This document shows, piece after piece, positions 1 through 8,872 of a stretch of 17,719 bases of DNA; within the stretch, counting starts at the first letter, position 1, and each line of letters begins with the position of its first letter. Source of the stretch: JAAZMX01 sp035388025 (GTDB taxonomy: Bacteria; Patescibacteriota; Patescibacteriia; UBA2196; GWA2-42-15); assembly GCA_035388025.1 (NCBI GenBank), contig DAOOPA010000016.1, forward strand, positions 1 to 17,719. Reading direction: 5' to 3'. A program made the position numbers and the translations under genes. Under the pieces are notes generated by a model. The model ran no database searches, was not told the origin of the DNA, and saw only the letters and a list, made by a program, of their open reading frames with translations.

Positions 1-53
1 AAAATCATTAAAAAATATCAAATTGTGTAGAGCTGTTCTATGCAAGCACCTTA

Positions 54-2846
54 TTATTTTTTTTCTGCTAGGAGAAACTCCCTCAAAAATTGTCCCGTAT
101 GGCTTTTTTTAACCTTTGCCACCTGTTCCGGTGTTCCTTCCGCCACGATCTCTCCGCCCCTGTCTCCACCCTCTGGCCCCATGTCAATCACCCAATCGGC
201 ACACTTTATGATTTCCATATTATGCTCCACGACAATCACTGTATTGCCCTTGTCCACCAACTTATTCAAAATATTCAATAATTTGCGTACATCCTCAAAA
301 TGCAATCCGATTGTCGGCTCATCCAAGATATAGAGTGTTTTGCCTGTATCGCGTCTAGACAATTCCGTCGCCAATTTCACCCGCTGGGCCTCACCGCCGG
401 AAAGCGTCGGCGCGGGCTGGCCCAGGTGCAGATAACCCAAACCTACTTCGCTCAAAATTTTCAGCTTAGCCTTAATCAAGGGCAAATCATCAAAAAAATT
501 CAACGCTTCTTCTACAGTCATCTCCAAAACATCAGCGATATTTTTACCTCGCCAATAAATCTCCAAAGCTTCATTATTATAACGCCGACCATGGCACTCC
601 TCGCATTCCAGGTATATGTCTGGTAAAAAATTCATCTCTATTCTGGTTGTTCCGTCGCCCTGGCACGTCTCGCATCGCCCGCCCTTAATATTGAAAGAAA
701 AAAATCCTTGATCAAACTTTTTTATTCGCGCCTCTGGCTGTCGGGCATAAAGGTCGCGGATATTAGTAAAGACCCCGGTATAGGTCGCGGCGTTGGATCG
801 TGGCGTCCGGCCAATTGGCGATTGATCAATCGTCACTGCTTTGTTTATATTGTTTAATCCCTTAATCTCGCGATATTTACCCGGCTCATCTTTTGTTTTA
901 TAAAAATAATTAGCCAGCGCCTTGGACAAAATATCCTCTACTAAAGTTGACTTGCCGGAACCAGACACCCCGGTAATACAAACCATTTTAGCCAACGGTA
1001 TCTTCACCTCAATATTGCGCAGATTAAACTCCTTAGCGCCCAAAATTTCAATCATCTTGCCGTTGCCTTTACGCCTCTGTTTTGGCAGAGAAATAAATTT
1101 TTTTCCGCTTAAATATTCTCCAGTTAAGGAATTTTTATCTTTGATAATTTCCCCCGGACGTCCTACGGCCACCACTTGTCCCCCGCGCTTACCAGCACCC
1201 GGGCCCATATCCACTACCCAATCAGCCGCCTTTATTATTGTTTGATCATGTTCGACTACCACTACGGTATTCTCCAAGTCGCGCAGGTCTTTTAATGTCT
1301 TGATCAATTTATGGTTATCTCGCTCGTGCAAACCGATTGACGGTTCGTCCAAAACATATAAAATTCCGGTCAAACTGGAGGTAATTTGGGTGGCCAAACG
1401 GACTTTTGCCAACTCTCCGCCCGATAACGTTATGGCCGATCTGTCCAAAGCGAGATAATCCAGCCCAATCTCTGTCAAAATTTTCAGTTGCTCATTGATT
1501 TCTTTGATTATTGGCTCTGCAATCTTTTTTTCTCTGGCAGAAAACTTTAGCTCCTTTAAAAAAACTATCAAATTCTCCAAACTCAATTGCGCCACCTCGC
1601 TAATACTTTTGTCCCCCACCTTAATGCCCAAAACTTCCGGCTTTAGCCTCTTCCCATGGCATTCCGTACACTCCTTAACCCGCATATATTTCTCTATCTC
1701 TCCGCGAATATAATCAGAGTCTGTTTCTTTATATTTTCTTAATAGCCCATTAGCTACGCCTTCATAATCATCGTCGCCATAAAAAATAATTTTCAATTGT
1801 TCCTGGCTTAACTCCTTGAGCGGCAAATCGGTGCCAAAACCATATTTCTTAGCCACGGTCGATAACTTTGGCAATTGACTTTCTTGACTGTTGCCGCTCA
1901 TTCGGCTCCAAGGTCGAATCGCCCCCTCGGCTAAGGATAAATTTTTATTTGGCGCCACTAATTCCGGATCGACCTCCAATTTTACCCCCAACCCACCGCA
2001 CGCCCCGCACGCTCCGATTGGCGAATTAAAAGAAAAAATATTAGGCTCCAAAAAAGGGACCGTTACTTGGCATTTAGGACAAGTCAAACTGTCGGAATAA
2101 ACACAATCTTTCTCTTGGCTGATCTGATAAATTAATACTTCTCCGTCTCCAAGATCCAATGCCCTATCCAATAATTTCATGAATTTTTCCTGAGTTCCTT
2201 TATCTGCCCCGTGAACTTTTTCTCCCACCACCACCTCTATATTGTGACGCTTGCCTTTCTCATCTATATTGGTCAAGGCCTCATCCAAAGAGCAAAAATA
2301 GCCGTCTAGTCTTACTTGATTATATTTTTGATCCTTCATTCTTTCCAAAATATTCTTCTGCCCTCCCTTTTTATTCTTCACCACCCTGGCCAAAATCAAA
2401 ACATTCTCTTCTTTGTGATTACGCCAAATCTGTTCCTTGATCTGCTCTTTATTTTTTTGGCCAATCTTCTCTCCGCATCTGGGACAATGAGGACAACCGA
2501 CCTTGGCATATAACACCCGTAAATAATCATAAATCTCCGTTATCGTCCCTACTGTTGAACGCGGGTTATTGGTCGCCGGCCTCTGATCAATGGCAATAGC
2601 CGGAGACAAACCCTCCATTTTATCTACATCCGGTTTATCTCGCAAGCCCAAAAATTGTTTTGCGTAAGAAGACAAGCTTTCTACATACAACCTCTGGCCC
2701 TCGGCATACAACGTATCAAAAGCCAAACTGGATTTACCCGACCCTGACAATCCCGTAATCACCACCAACTTATTTTTGGGAATATCGATATCAATATTTT
2801 TTAAATTATGCACCCTTGCTCCTCGAATTTTTATGACTTTATCCAT
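54..2846 (-). CDS. uvrA: Excinuclease ABC subunit A (UvrA)
   Basis: UvrA is the damage-sensing ATPase of nucleotide excision repair. It works as a dimer that loads UvrB at DNA lesions in the cytoplasm. The 930 aa are close to the usual family length and both ABC modules are complete. Walker A motifs lie at about residues 32-39 (GLSGSGKS) and 626-633 (GVSGSGKS). Signature motifs lie at 474-478 and 815-819 (LSGGE), and Walker B LDEP at 499-502 and 841-844. Zinc-binding Cys pairs are C256/C259 with C280/C283 and C725/C728 with C748/C751. Further CxxC pairs lie at 118-124 and 393-396. The first signature continues LAKVRL instead of the common AQRIRL. The ATG start lies about 20 nt downstream of the predicted transcription start, without a Shine-Dalgarno motif. 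The gene is divergent from priA and nothing joins it in an operon here. Confidence 0.98.
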   Translation of the reverse strand: MDKVIKIRGARVHNLKNIDIDIPKNKLVVITGLSGSGKSSLAFDTLYAEGQRLYVESLSSYAKQFLGLRDKPDVDKMEGLSPAIAIDQRPATNNPRSTVGTITEIYDYLRVLYAKVGCPHCPRCGEKIGQKNKEQIKEQIWRNHKEENVLILARVVKNKKGGQKNILERMKDQKYNQVRLDGYFCSLDEALTNIDEKGKRHNIEVVVGEKVHGADKGTQEKFMKLLDRALDLGDGEVLIYQISQEKDCVYSDSLTCPKCQVTVPFLEPNIFSFNSPIGACGACGGLGVKLEVDPELVAPNKNLSLAEGAIRPWSRMSGNSQESQLPKLSTVAKKYGFGTDLPLKELSQEQLKIIFYGDDDYEGVANGLLRKYKETDSDYIRGEIEKYMRVKECTECHGKRLKPEVLGIKVGDKSISEVAQLSLENLIVFLKELKFSAREKKIAEPIIKEINEQLKILTEIGLDYLALDRSAITLSGGELAKVRLATQITSSLTGILYVLDEPSIGLHERDNHKLIKTLKDLRDLENTVVVVEHDQTIIKAADWVVDMGPGAGKRGGQVVAVGRPGEIIKDKNSLTGEYLSGKKFISLPKQRRKGNGKMIEILGAKEFNLRNIEVKIPLAKMVCITGVSGSGKSTLVEDILSKALANYFYKTKDEPGKYREIKGLNNINKAVTIDQSPIGRTPRSNAATYTGVFTNIRDLYARQPEARIKKFDQGFFSFNIKGGRCETCQGDGTTRIEMNFLPDIYLECEECHGRRYNNEALEIYWRGKNIADVLEMTVEEALNFFDDLPLIKAKLKILSEVGLGYLHLGQPAPTLSGGEAQRVKLATELSRRDTGKTLYILDEPTIGLHFEDVRKLLNILNKLVDKGNTVIVVEHNMEIIKCADWVIDMGPEGGDRGGEIVAEGTPEQVAKVKKSHTGQFLREFLLAEKK

Positions 2847-2872
2847 AAAACGAAAAAACTTAATTTGCAGAC

Positions 2873-2901
2873 ATTATACGCCATTGGCTCCAATAAGTCA
2901 A
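2873..2901 (-). promoter_or_regulatory. uvrA promoter (-35 TTGACT, 17 nt, -10 TATAAT)
   Basis: Read on the minus strand, TTGACT (2896-2901) and TATAAT (2873-2878) are separated by exactly 17 nt. This is a near-consensus housekeeping sigma promoter. Transcription should start near 2866, leaving a leader of about 20 nt before the uvrA ATG at 2846. The spacer holds a small perfect palindrome, ATTGG-CT-CCAAT (2883-2894), which could be an operator. It does not match the LexA boxes I know of. Confidence 0.8.
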
Positions 2902-2968
2902 TTGTCTATACCAAACAAGCACCTCGATCGCACCTGGCACTGCCTATATTATTATCTTAATGTCTGCT

Positions 2969-2996
2969 CTGACTTTTAAATATTTTATTCTTTAAT
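2969..2996 (+). promoter_or_regulatory. Possible priA-def-fmt promoter
   Basis: CTGACT (2969-2974) and TTTAAT (2991-2996) with a 16-nt spacer are the best promoter-like pair upstream of priA. The match is only moderate. The stretch from there to the priA start (about 2997-3075) is T/G-rich low-complexity sequence with no other clear signal. Confidence 0.3.
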
Positions 2997-3075
2997 GATT
3001 TGGCGCTTTTGCGTCTTGGTGTTTTCCTTAATTTTATGTTTTTATGTTTTAGTGTTTTTGTGTTATATTACCCTT

Positions 3076-4893
3076 ATGATTGCCGACATTATCCCTGATA
3101 AAAAACTGCCTCGTGGCCTTTCCCGCCTCTCCTATGCGGTCCCCAAAAAAATTGAGGCCAAGATTAAAGTCGGCCAGTTGGTAAAAATTCCACTCCGTCA
3201 ATCAGTCGTCATTGGGGTCGTCGCCGCCCTTTCTCCGTCTCCCGGCTTTTCACGTTTTCCCCTCAAAACGCTTATCGGTCTGGTCAACGAAAAACCAATT
3301 TTTACCCAAACCCAAATCCAGCTCTTTTCTGCTCTCGCCTCTTACTATGCCGTCTCCAGCTCGCTCTTCGTTCACTACAGCTTGCCCAAAATTTTAAAAA
3401 AAGAATGGTCATCGCTATTGGAACAGTCAAACGCCCGCTCTGCGGCGAAACCTTCATCAATCTGCTATTTCTGGTGGTCAAATCAAAAAAACCAACTCAA
3501 ATATTACAAAAAATTGATTTCTCCTTACGTTGACCAAAAACAAATTTTAATCATTGTTCCCAAAATCCAAGACATCTTCACCTTGGCCTCACGTCTTAAC
3601 CTGAACAATGACCAGTATCTCGCTGTCCATAGCGCCCTTCCCCGTGCCCGCTACTTGCACCTTTGGCAATCAGCTCTTGGCGGTCAGCCAAAAATATTTA
3701 TTGGTACGCGCTCAGCCTGCTTCCTACCCTATACAAATCTAAAACTAATCCTCGTTGACAACGAACCTTCTCCGGATCACAAACAGCATGACATGACTCC
3801 TCGCTATGAGGTAAAAAAAGTCTGTACAGAACTCAGCCAGTTGACCCAGGCGTCTCTGGTATTTGCCTCCTCGGCGCCCAGCCTGGAATACTATCATGAA
3901 TTAAACCCCCGCCAGCCCAAATTTTCTTTCCAGCTTGATCTGGTTGATCTCAACTATGAACTGGAAAATAAAAATTATACTTTCCTCTCTGACCCACTCT
4001 CCGCCAGCATTAAAAAAACCTTGGCTCAAAAAAAACAAATTTTTCTTTTCTTGAATAAAAAAGGTTATGCCCGCATCAACCGTTGTGTTGACTGTGGCTA
4101 TACCTTTACTTGTCCCGACTGTTCTTTTCCTTTGATCAAAGAAAAAGATAATCGCCTAATTTGCTACTTCTGCCGCCACACGGAAGATTTCCCTCCTTTT
4201 TGTCCCCGTTGCGGCGGTCCCGCCTTTCAGTCTCTCGGTCTGGGCACGGAAAAAATAGCCGCCCGTCTCCGCCAAAATTTCCCATCAACTTCAGTTGCCG
4301 TCCTGGACAGTTCAACTCCGGCCCAAAACGCTTCAGCGGAAATTTTAGTCGGCACCGAGTTCGCCTTTGATAAAATTAACTGGTCAAATATCGGTCTTGC
4401 CGCCCTGATCAATACCGACGAACTCTGGCATCATGCCGAATTTCGCGCCAATGAAAACGCCTATCAACTCATCATCTCCTTATTGACCAGCGTCTCCAAA
4501 AATGCTAAACTGATAATCCAAACTTTTTCACCCTCGGCCCCGCTTATCCAAGCCCTGGTCAAAAATAACCCTCGATTATTCTATCAAACAGAGCTACATT
4601 TTCGCGAAAAATTCCTCTACCCTCCCTTTGCTCATCTGGTCAAACTTAGTATCCAAAACCCCAATGATCTCAAAGCGCTTTCTCTGGCTCAAAAACTCCG
4701 TCAAAAATTATCCGCCACGGACCATTCGCTCAACCCGAGCGATCCTTTTCCCATTACTCGTCGAAAAAACAGAGGGCAATTTAAATACAACCTGATACTT
4801 AAAATAAAAAAACACAAACACCTGCCGGCCATCATCAAGTCCCTGCCGTCAGATGTCCTTATTGATATCAACCCGCAAACATTATTAGATTAA
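3076..4893 (+). CDS. priA: Primosomal protein N' (PriA), helicase motifs lost
   Basis: PriA recognises stalled forks and starts replication restart. The gene is identified by the eight-cysteine zinc domain (C337, C340, C346, C349, C363, C366, C376, C379), by the downstream GLGTEK segment, and by the C-terminal REKFLYPPF...KLSI segment. At 605 aa it is shorter than the roughly 730 aa typical of E. coli-type PriA. The ATPase motifs are degenerate. The Walker A region reads CYFWWSNQKN (about 130-139) where GxTGSGKT is expected. DEEH is replaced by DNEP (228-231), GSATP by ASSAP, and the QVAGRAGR motif by an unrelated segment. Family knowledge: actinobacterial PriA proteins have similarly lost helicase motifs. 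The start at 3076 is preferred over an upstream ATG at 2995, which would add 27 hydrophobic residues translated from T/G-rich leader DNA. It is the first gene of priA-def-fmt, 12 nt before def. Confidence 0.9.
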   Translation: MIADIIPDKKLPRGLSRLSYAVPKKIEAKIKVGQLVKIPLRQSVVIGVVAALSPSPGFSRFPLKTLIGLVNEKPIFTQTQIQLFSALASYYAVSSSLFVHYSLPKILKKEWSSLLEQSNARSAAKPSSICYFWWSNQKNQLKYYKKLISPYVDQKQILIIVPKIQDIFTLASRLNLNNDQYLAVHSALPRARYLHLWQSALGGQPKIFIGTRSACFLPYTNLKLILVDNEPSPDHKQHDMTPRYEVKKVCTELSQLTQASLVFASSAPSLEYYHELNPRQPKFSFQLDLVDLNYELENKNYTFLSDPLSASIKKTLAQKKQIFLFLNKKGYARINRCVDCGYTFTCPDCSFPLIKEKDNRLICYFCRHTEDFPPFCPRCGGPAFQSLGLGTEKIAARLRQNFPSTSVAVLDSSTPAQNASAEILVGTEFAFDKINWSNIGLAALINTDELWHHAEFRANENAYQLIISLLTSVSKNAKLIIQTFSPSAPLIQALVKNNPRLFYQTELHFREKFLYPPFAHLVKLSIQNPNDLKALSLAQKLRQKLSATDHSLNPSDPFPITRRKNRGQFKYNLILKIKKHKHLPAIIKSLPSDVLIDINPQTLLD

Positions 4894-4905
4894 TTTATCA
4901 ACCTT

Positions 4906-5364
4906 ATGGCTCGCTTATCCGTTCTTACTATTCAGAAAAATGAAAAGTTTTTACGACAAACCTCCAAAGATTTTGATTTGTCCTTGCTCAACGATCCCTC
5001 CTGGCAATCCTTTCTCAAAGATCTGGCGGAAACAATGTACGTCGCTGATGGCGTTGGCTTGGCCGCACCCCAAGTCGGCCAGTCTCTACGTCTTATTGCT
5101 GTTGATATGGAAGGTGAAGCCCAAATCATGATCAACCCAAAAATCACCAAAAAATCATGGCTCCAAACTACTGCCGAAGAGGGTTGCCTATCTGTACCCA
5201 AATTTTACGGTCCGGTCAAGCGCCACAAAAAAATCGCCGTGGAATTTTTTGATAAAAAAGGCCAACCCCAAAAAAAATCGTATCGTGATATCGAAGCCCG
5301 CGTTATTCAGCATGAAGTTGACCATTTGGATGGCGTTTTGTTTATTGATAAATTAGTTAAATAA
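4906..5364 (+). CDS. def: Peptide deformylase
   Basis: Peptide deformylase is a metal enzyme that removes the N-formyl group from nascent peptides at the ribosome exit. All three family motifs are present in this 152-aa protein: GVGLAAPQVG (49-58), EEGCLSVP (91-98) and QHEVDHLDG (135-143). The metal ligands should be C94, H136 and H140, with E137 as the catalytic glutamate. It starts 12 nt after priA and its TAA is followed immediately by the fmt ATG, so it is almost certainly co-transcribed and translationally linked with fmt, the enzyme that makes the formyl group it removes. No Shine-Dalgarno motif precedes the ATG. Confidence 0.98.
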   Translation: MARLSVLTIQKNEKFLRQTSKDFDLSLLNDPSWQSFLKDLAETMYVADGVGLAAPQVGQSLRLIAVDMEGEAQIMINPKITKKSWLQTTAEEGCLSVPKFYGPVKRHKKIAVEFFDKKGQPQKKSYRDIEARVIQHEVDHLDGVLFIDKLVK

Positions 5365-6306
5365 ATGTCTAGCCCCAAACCCCAAATCATTTTCTTTGGC
5401 ACTTCTGATTTTGCCGCCAACATCTTAAAAAGTCTCGCCACCAATTCTCTTGCCGATCTTATTTTAGTTGTCACTCAGCCCGACCAACCAACCGGCCGGC
5501 ACCAAACCCTGACCCCCCCGCCAGTCAAAATCCTGGCTCAAAAACTTGGGCTGTCTATAATTCAACCGGCCAACCTTGATGACACCAACGAAATAAAATT
5601 AAAAGACCTTCAGGCCGATCTTTTTATCATCGCCGCCTATGGCTTAATAATCCCCTCCTCTATCCTCACCCTACCACGTCTTGGCTGTCTCAATATTCAT
5701 CCTTCTCTCCTCCCTCTCTATCGTGGCCCATCGCCAATCCAAACCTGCCTTCTCAATGGAGATCAAGAAACCGGCATCTCTCTCATACTTTTGGATAAAA
5801 AAATGGACCACGGCCCGCTTGTCTCTCAAATCAAAATCCCAGTTGAACCAACTGACAATTACCTGACACTCTCCGCCAAACTGGCTGATCACAGCTCCAG
5901 ACTGCTTATTTCTACTCTACCAAAATTTATCACCAATGAAATAAGACCCCAAGCACAAAACCACTCCGCCGCCACTTTCACCAAAATTATAAAAAAGATT
6001 AATGGCCAAATCAATTGGCAAAATAACGCTCAAAAAATTTATAACCAATGGCGGGCTTTCTATCTCTGGCCGAATATCTTTTCTGTAATCAAAATAAAAA
6101 ACAAAAACATTTTAATTAAATTCAACGAGATTAAACCGACTAGTCAAAAGCCAATAAGCCAAAATGATCCTGGCACTCTTTTCGTTGACAGCAAAAAACT
6201 CCTCGCTGCTTGCGGAGAGTCTTCCTGTCTAGAGATCTTGCGCCTCCAGCCCGAGGGCAAAAAAATCATGACCGCCGACGAATTCATTAATGGCTATCTA
6301 AAATAA
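5365..6306 (+). CDS. fmt: Methionyl-tRNA formyltransferase
   Basis: Fmt transfers a formyl group from 10-formyl-tetrahydrofolate to Met-tRNA(fMet), making the initiator tRNA. The protein is 313 aa, the usual length. The N-terminal formyltransferase fold opens with IIFFGTSDFA. It carries the catalytic/folate signature with N110, H112 and D148, including HPSLLPLYRGPSPIQ (112-126). The C-terminal OB-like domain ends with the family-typical MTADEFINGYL. The ATG directly abuts the def stop codon. Downstream lie about 150 nt of A/T-rich DNA and then a hairpin that best fits a terminator for the opposite strand. I see no strong terminator on the plus strand. Confidence 0.97.
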   Translation: MSSPKPQIIFFGTSDFAANILKSLATNSLADLILVVTQPDQPTGRHQTLTPPPVKILAQKLGLSIIQPANLDDTNEIKLKDLQADLFIIAAYGLIIPSSILTLPRLGCLNIHPSLLPLYRGPSPIQTCLLNGDQETGISLILLDKKMDHGPLVSQIKIPVEPTDNYLTLSAKLADHSSRLLISTLPKFITNEIRPQAQNHSAATFTKIIKKINGQINWQNNAQKIYNQWRAFYLWPNIFSVIKIKNKNILIKFNEIKPTSQKPISQNDPGTLFVDSKKLLAACGESSCLEILRLQPEGKKIMTADEFINGYLK

Positions 6307-6454
6307 AGCCCCGTGAATCTTCAAATATTATACAAATTAACAAACAAATAAATTCTTTTAATTTTAGAATGATTCATTTGAGGATTTATAATCTAAAATT
6401 TATTCTTAATTTTGACTTTGAAAATTGGAATTTTATTAGAAATTAAAATAATTA

Positions 6455-6476
6455 TTAAAAAAGCGGCCAAACCGCT
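6455..6476 (-). terminator. Intrinsic terminator of the minus-strand envelope operon
   Basis: On the minus strand the stem AGCGG / CCGCT with a 5-nt loop (6462-6476) is followed by a run of Ts interrupted by an A. It lies about 45 nt after the glycosyltransferase stop codon. On the plus strand the same hairpin is followed by CATCTTTATTT, so it may weakly help terminate priA-def-fmt as well. Confidence 0.8.
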
Positions 6477-6521
6477 CATCTTTATTTATTAAATTTCCTA
6501 CACCCCTACCTGCCTACTTGC

Positions 6522-8012
6522 CTATTTTCTCACTTTTTTGGTCACGTCAAATCCCAAATATTTACCCAAAGCCAATCTGGTCTGGGCCTCAACCGCCGGG
6601 ATTGCCCCGAAAACCACCATCGTCACCGGCACCAAAAACCACTGCAAGATCACAAAAAGCCAACGCCAAAGGCCTTTTTTTTGTTTAGTCATTCTGGGCA
6701 TCATCGTTGTAGCCAAAATCCCGCCGATAACAATCCCCGCCATTGAATAAGTCATAATTTTATCCAAAGCCAACGGTGCCTGTTGCACCAGCACATCATT
6801 CAAATTTCTCCAAGCCGCCACCTTGAGCGGCAACCAACCCATAATTGTGATAATAATTGGCGCTGTGGCCCAAGAAAGCTCTCCTTCTACCAAAAGAAAA
6901 AGCATCCGAAACTTTTTAAACCAGCCAATCTCCTTGTGTTTAGCCCAATTCATCACCTGATATGGAAAATGCTCCACCGCCGAGGCCCAACGTCTCATTT
7001 GTTTATATTGGTATTTAACTGTTTCCCGCCAATTATCACCCAAAACTGTATCCATGCAAACCGGCACGTAAATTGGTACTGTGCGATAATCACCCCCATA
7101 ATGATAAAAACACTGAATAAAAATGCGTGAATCCTCCACTACCGAAGCAGTATCCCAGAAATCCACTGCGTTTAGAGCTTCAAAACTCATGCTATGAGAA
7201 AAACAAGTGAGCAATCGTTCCGGCCGGCCCATTTCTGCCATCAACCAGAATGTCGTTGAGTTGGAGACTACTCGGCTGAAAGACGGAGCATCCCAGATAT
7301 TATTAGAATACAAAGCCATTGGTTGATAAGCGTTCTGTACTGGTTTTTCCTGTTGCAAATAAGTCCACGCCAAACAAGCAAAAAAATTATTATGCGGCAA
7401 AGTATCGCTGTCAAACAAAGATAAAATTATCTTTTCAAATGGGATGCCGGCCGGCTTGATAATTTCTTCCCTGACCTTGATCGCCGCCCAACGAGCGTTA
7501 GAACCCTTGCCCTTGAGTTCCGTCGGCGGCGGCACCGGGTGAACGTAAAACTCCAGTCGGAAAAAAACTTCATGATATTTTTCTTTGATTTCTTTAGCCC
7601 ACTCTTGGTATTCTTGCAAATCGCCGCCCCGCTCTTCTCTGGTCCAAATCACTATCATCTTTTTTTTGTCATAATTACTCTCCGCCAACCGCGCCGTTGT
7701 TTCCAAAATCACTTCTTTGGGTTCCTTATAAGTTGGCAAAAGCACCAAATGGTAAATCTCCTCATAGCCCTTTACTTGCTTTAATCTGTCCTGCCAGTCT
7801 ATCTTAATCGCCTGGCGGTATTTTTTATAGGAATAAATCAAATAAAAAATATAATAACCAATCCTGACTAGCCACAAAAAATCAAAAACTATTATTATAT
7901 AAATAGCGGCGATCGGATTAGCAAAAGACAAAACAATCACCAATAAAAAACAACTCCAGACCAAAGTGGCTGGTATCCCTTCTAATATTCTGTATTTTGT
8001 CCGATATTCCAT
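6522..8012 (-). CDS. Membrane-bound family 2 glycosyltransferase
   Basis: The 496-aa protein has the layout of a processive-type GT2 enzyme. Two N-terminal membrane segments (about 15-32 and 35-60) are followed by a cytosolic catalytic domain and several C-terminal membrane segments (about 380-396, 422-437, 450-475). Catalytic motifs are visible: DSD at 201-203 (metal/UDP-sugar DxD), ED at 293-294 (base region) and QMRRW at 338-342, matching the QxxRW acceptor motif of cellulose- and hyaluronan-synthase-like enzymes. It probably makes or modifies a surface glycan or glycolipid from a nucleotide sugar. Substrate and product cannot be told from sequence. It is the last gene of the operon, 57 nt after uppP, which dephosphorylates the undecaprenyl carrier used in envelope glycan assembly. 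Confidence 0.88.
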   Translation of the reverse strand: MEYRTKYRILEGIPATLVWSCFLLVIVLSFANPIAAIYIIIVFDFLWLVRIGYYIFYLIYSYKKYRQAIKIDWQDRLKQVKGYEEIYHLVLLPTYKEPKEVILETTARLAESNYDKKKMIVIWTREERGGDLQEYQEWAKEIKEKYHEVFFRLEFYVHPVPPPTELKGKGSNARWAAIKVREEIIKPAGIPFEKIILSLFDSDTLPHNNFFACLAWTYLQQEKPVQNAYQPMALYSNNIWDAPSFSRVVSNSTTFWLMAEMGRPERLLTCFSHSMSFEALNAVDFWDTASVVEDSRIFIQCFYHYGGDYRTVPIYVPVCMDTVLGDNWRETVKYQYKQMRRWASAVEHFPYQVMNWAKHKEIGWFKKFRMLFLLVEGELSWATAPIIITIMGWLPLKVAAWRNLNDVLVQQAPLALDKIMTYSMAGIVIGGILATTMMPRMTKQKKGLWRWLFVILQWFLVPVTMVVFGAIPAVEAQTRLALGKYLGFDVTKKVRK

Positions 8013-8069
8013 GATTATTATTCGCTTAATTATCCTTGAAACACTTTTATCATTACTTTACTCCATCAT

Positions 8070-8870
8070 TTATTCCATCCAAAACAAAAATAAAATTATC
8101 CCCAAAGCAATCCTATAAATTACAAAAATATTAAAATTAGTTTTTCTCGCTACCAATAAAAGTAATTTTATTGATAAAATCCCTGCTACTAGCGCCGCCA
8201 AAAATGCAACCGCCAATATCACTATTTCTCCGTCTCCGCCCAAGGACTTCCATGCTCCCAATAACCCCGCCCCAACCACTGCTGGCAAGCCGGCCAAAAA
8301 AGAGAACTTTACCGCTGTCTCCCGGCTAAATTTCATTCCCAGGCCGGCGGCTATTGTTGCGGCCGACCGCGAAATTCCTGGTATCAAAGAACCTGCTTGG
8401 GCCAACCCGACCACCAGCGCTTGTTTATAATTTATTTCCGACAACTGGCTTACAATCGGTTCAGAATTGCTCGCTCTCCTGTCCGCCAAATATAAAAGAA
8501 TCGCTCCTAATACCAAAGCCGCGGCGACAATAATTGCAGAGCGCAATTTTTCTTCAATCAAATCTTCTCCCAAAATACCAGCTATGGCCACCGGTATGGA
8601 AGCCAAAATTATCATTCCGGTCAACCGCCGGCTTTGACGACCGTCTTCACTGTCCTGTGGTTTACTTAGTCCGACAATCAGCGTCCAAATTTCACTCCTC
8701 AATGCTATCGCCACCGCCAAAGCAGTCGCTAAGTGAATCATCGCGTCAAAGGCCAAGCCCGGTTCATTCCAACCAAAAATTTTTGGCGCTAATATCAGAT
8801 GTCCGCTTGAAGAAATCGGCAAAAATTCGGTTATCCCTTGTATTATCCCCAAGCCTATTGCTTCCCACAT
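8070..8870 (-). CDS. uppP: Undecaprenyl-diphosphate phosphatase (UppP/BacA)
   Basis: UppP is an integral membrane phosphatase that converts undecaprenyl diphosphate to the monophosphate, recycling the lipid carrier for peptidoglycan and other envelope glycans. The protein is 266 aa and very hydrophobic, consistent with a polytopic membrane protein of the usual length. Both active-site motifs are present: QGITEFLPISSSGHL at 11-25 (E15, the serines and H24) and PGISRS at 164-169, with R168 as the expected catalytic arginine. The start lies 2 nt after the stop of the VirD4-like ATPase gene, so the two are translationally coupled or at least co-transcribed. Overexpression of this family gives bacitracin resistance, but that need not be its role here. 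Confidence 0.96.
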   Translation of the reverse strand: MWEAIGLGIIQGITEFLPISSSGHLILAPKIFGWNEPGLAFDAMIHLATALAVAIALRSEIWTLIVGLSKPQDSEDGRQSRRLTGMIILASIPVAIAGILGEDLIEEKLRSAIIVAAALVLGAILLYLADRRASNSEPIVSQLSEINYKQALVVGLAQAGSLIPGISRSAATIAAGLGMKFSRETAVKFSFLAGLPAVVGAGLLGAWKSLGGDGEIVILAVAFLAALVAGILSIKLLLLVARKTNFNIFVIYRIALGIILFLFWME

Positions 8871-8872
8871 AT

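Noticed and set aside
40..333. Plus-strand open frames inside uvrA and other minus-strand genes
   Set aside because: They are shadows of the well-supported genes on the other strand, with no family motifs.
2995..3075. N-terminal hydrophobic extension of PriA (a membrane or signal segment)
   Set aside because: It is translated from a T/G-rich low-complexity leader. PriA is cytosolic, and the family-like N terminus begins at the ATG at 3076.
6360..6400. A/T-only hairpin after fmt as a plus-strand terminator
   Set aside because: The 9-bp stem is nearly all A/T with a 23-nt loop and no proper T run. It is too weak to call.
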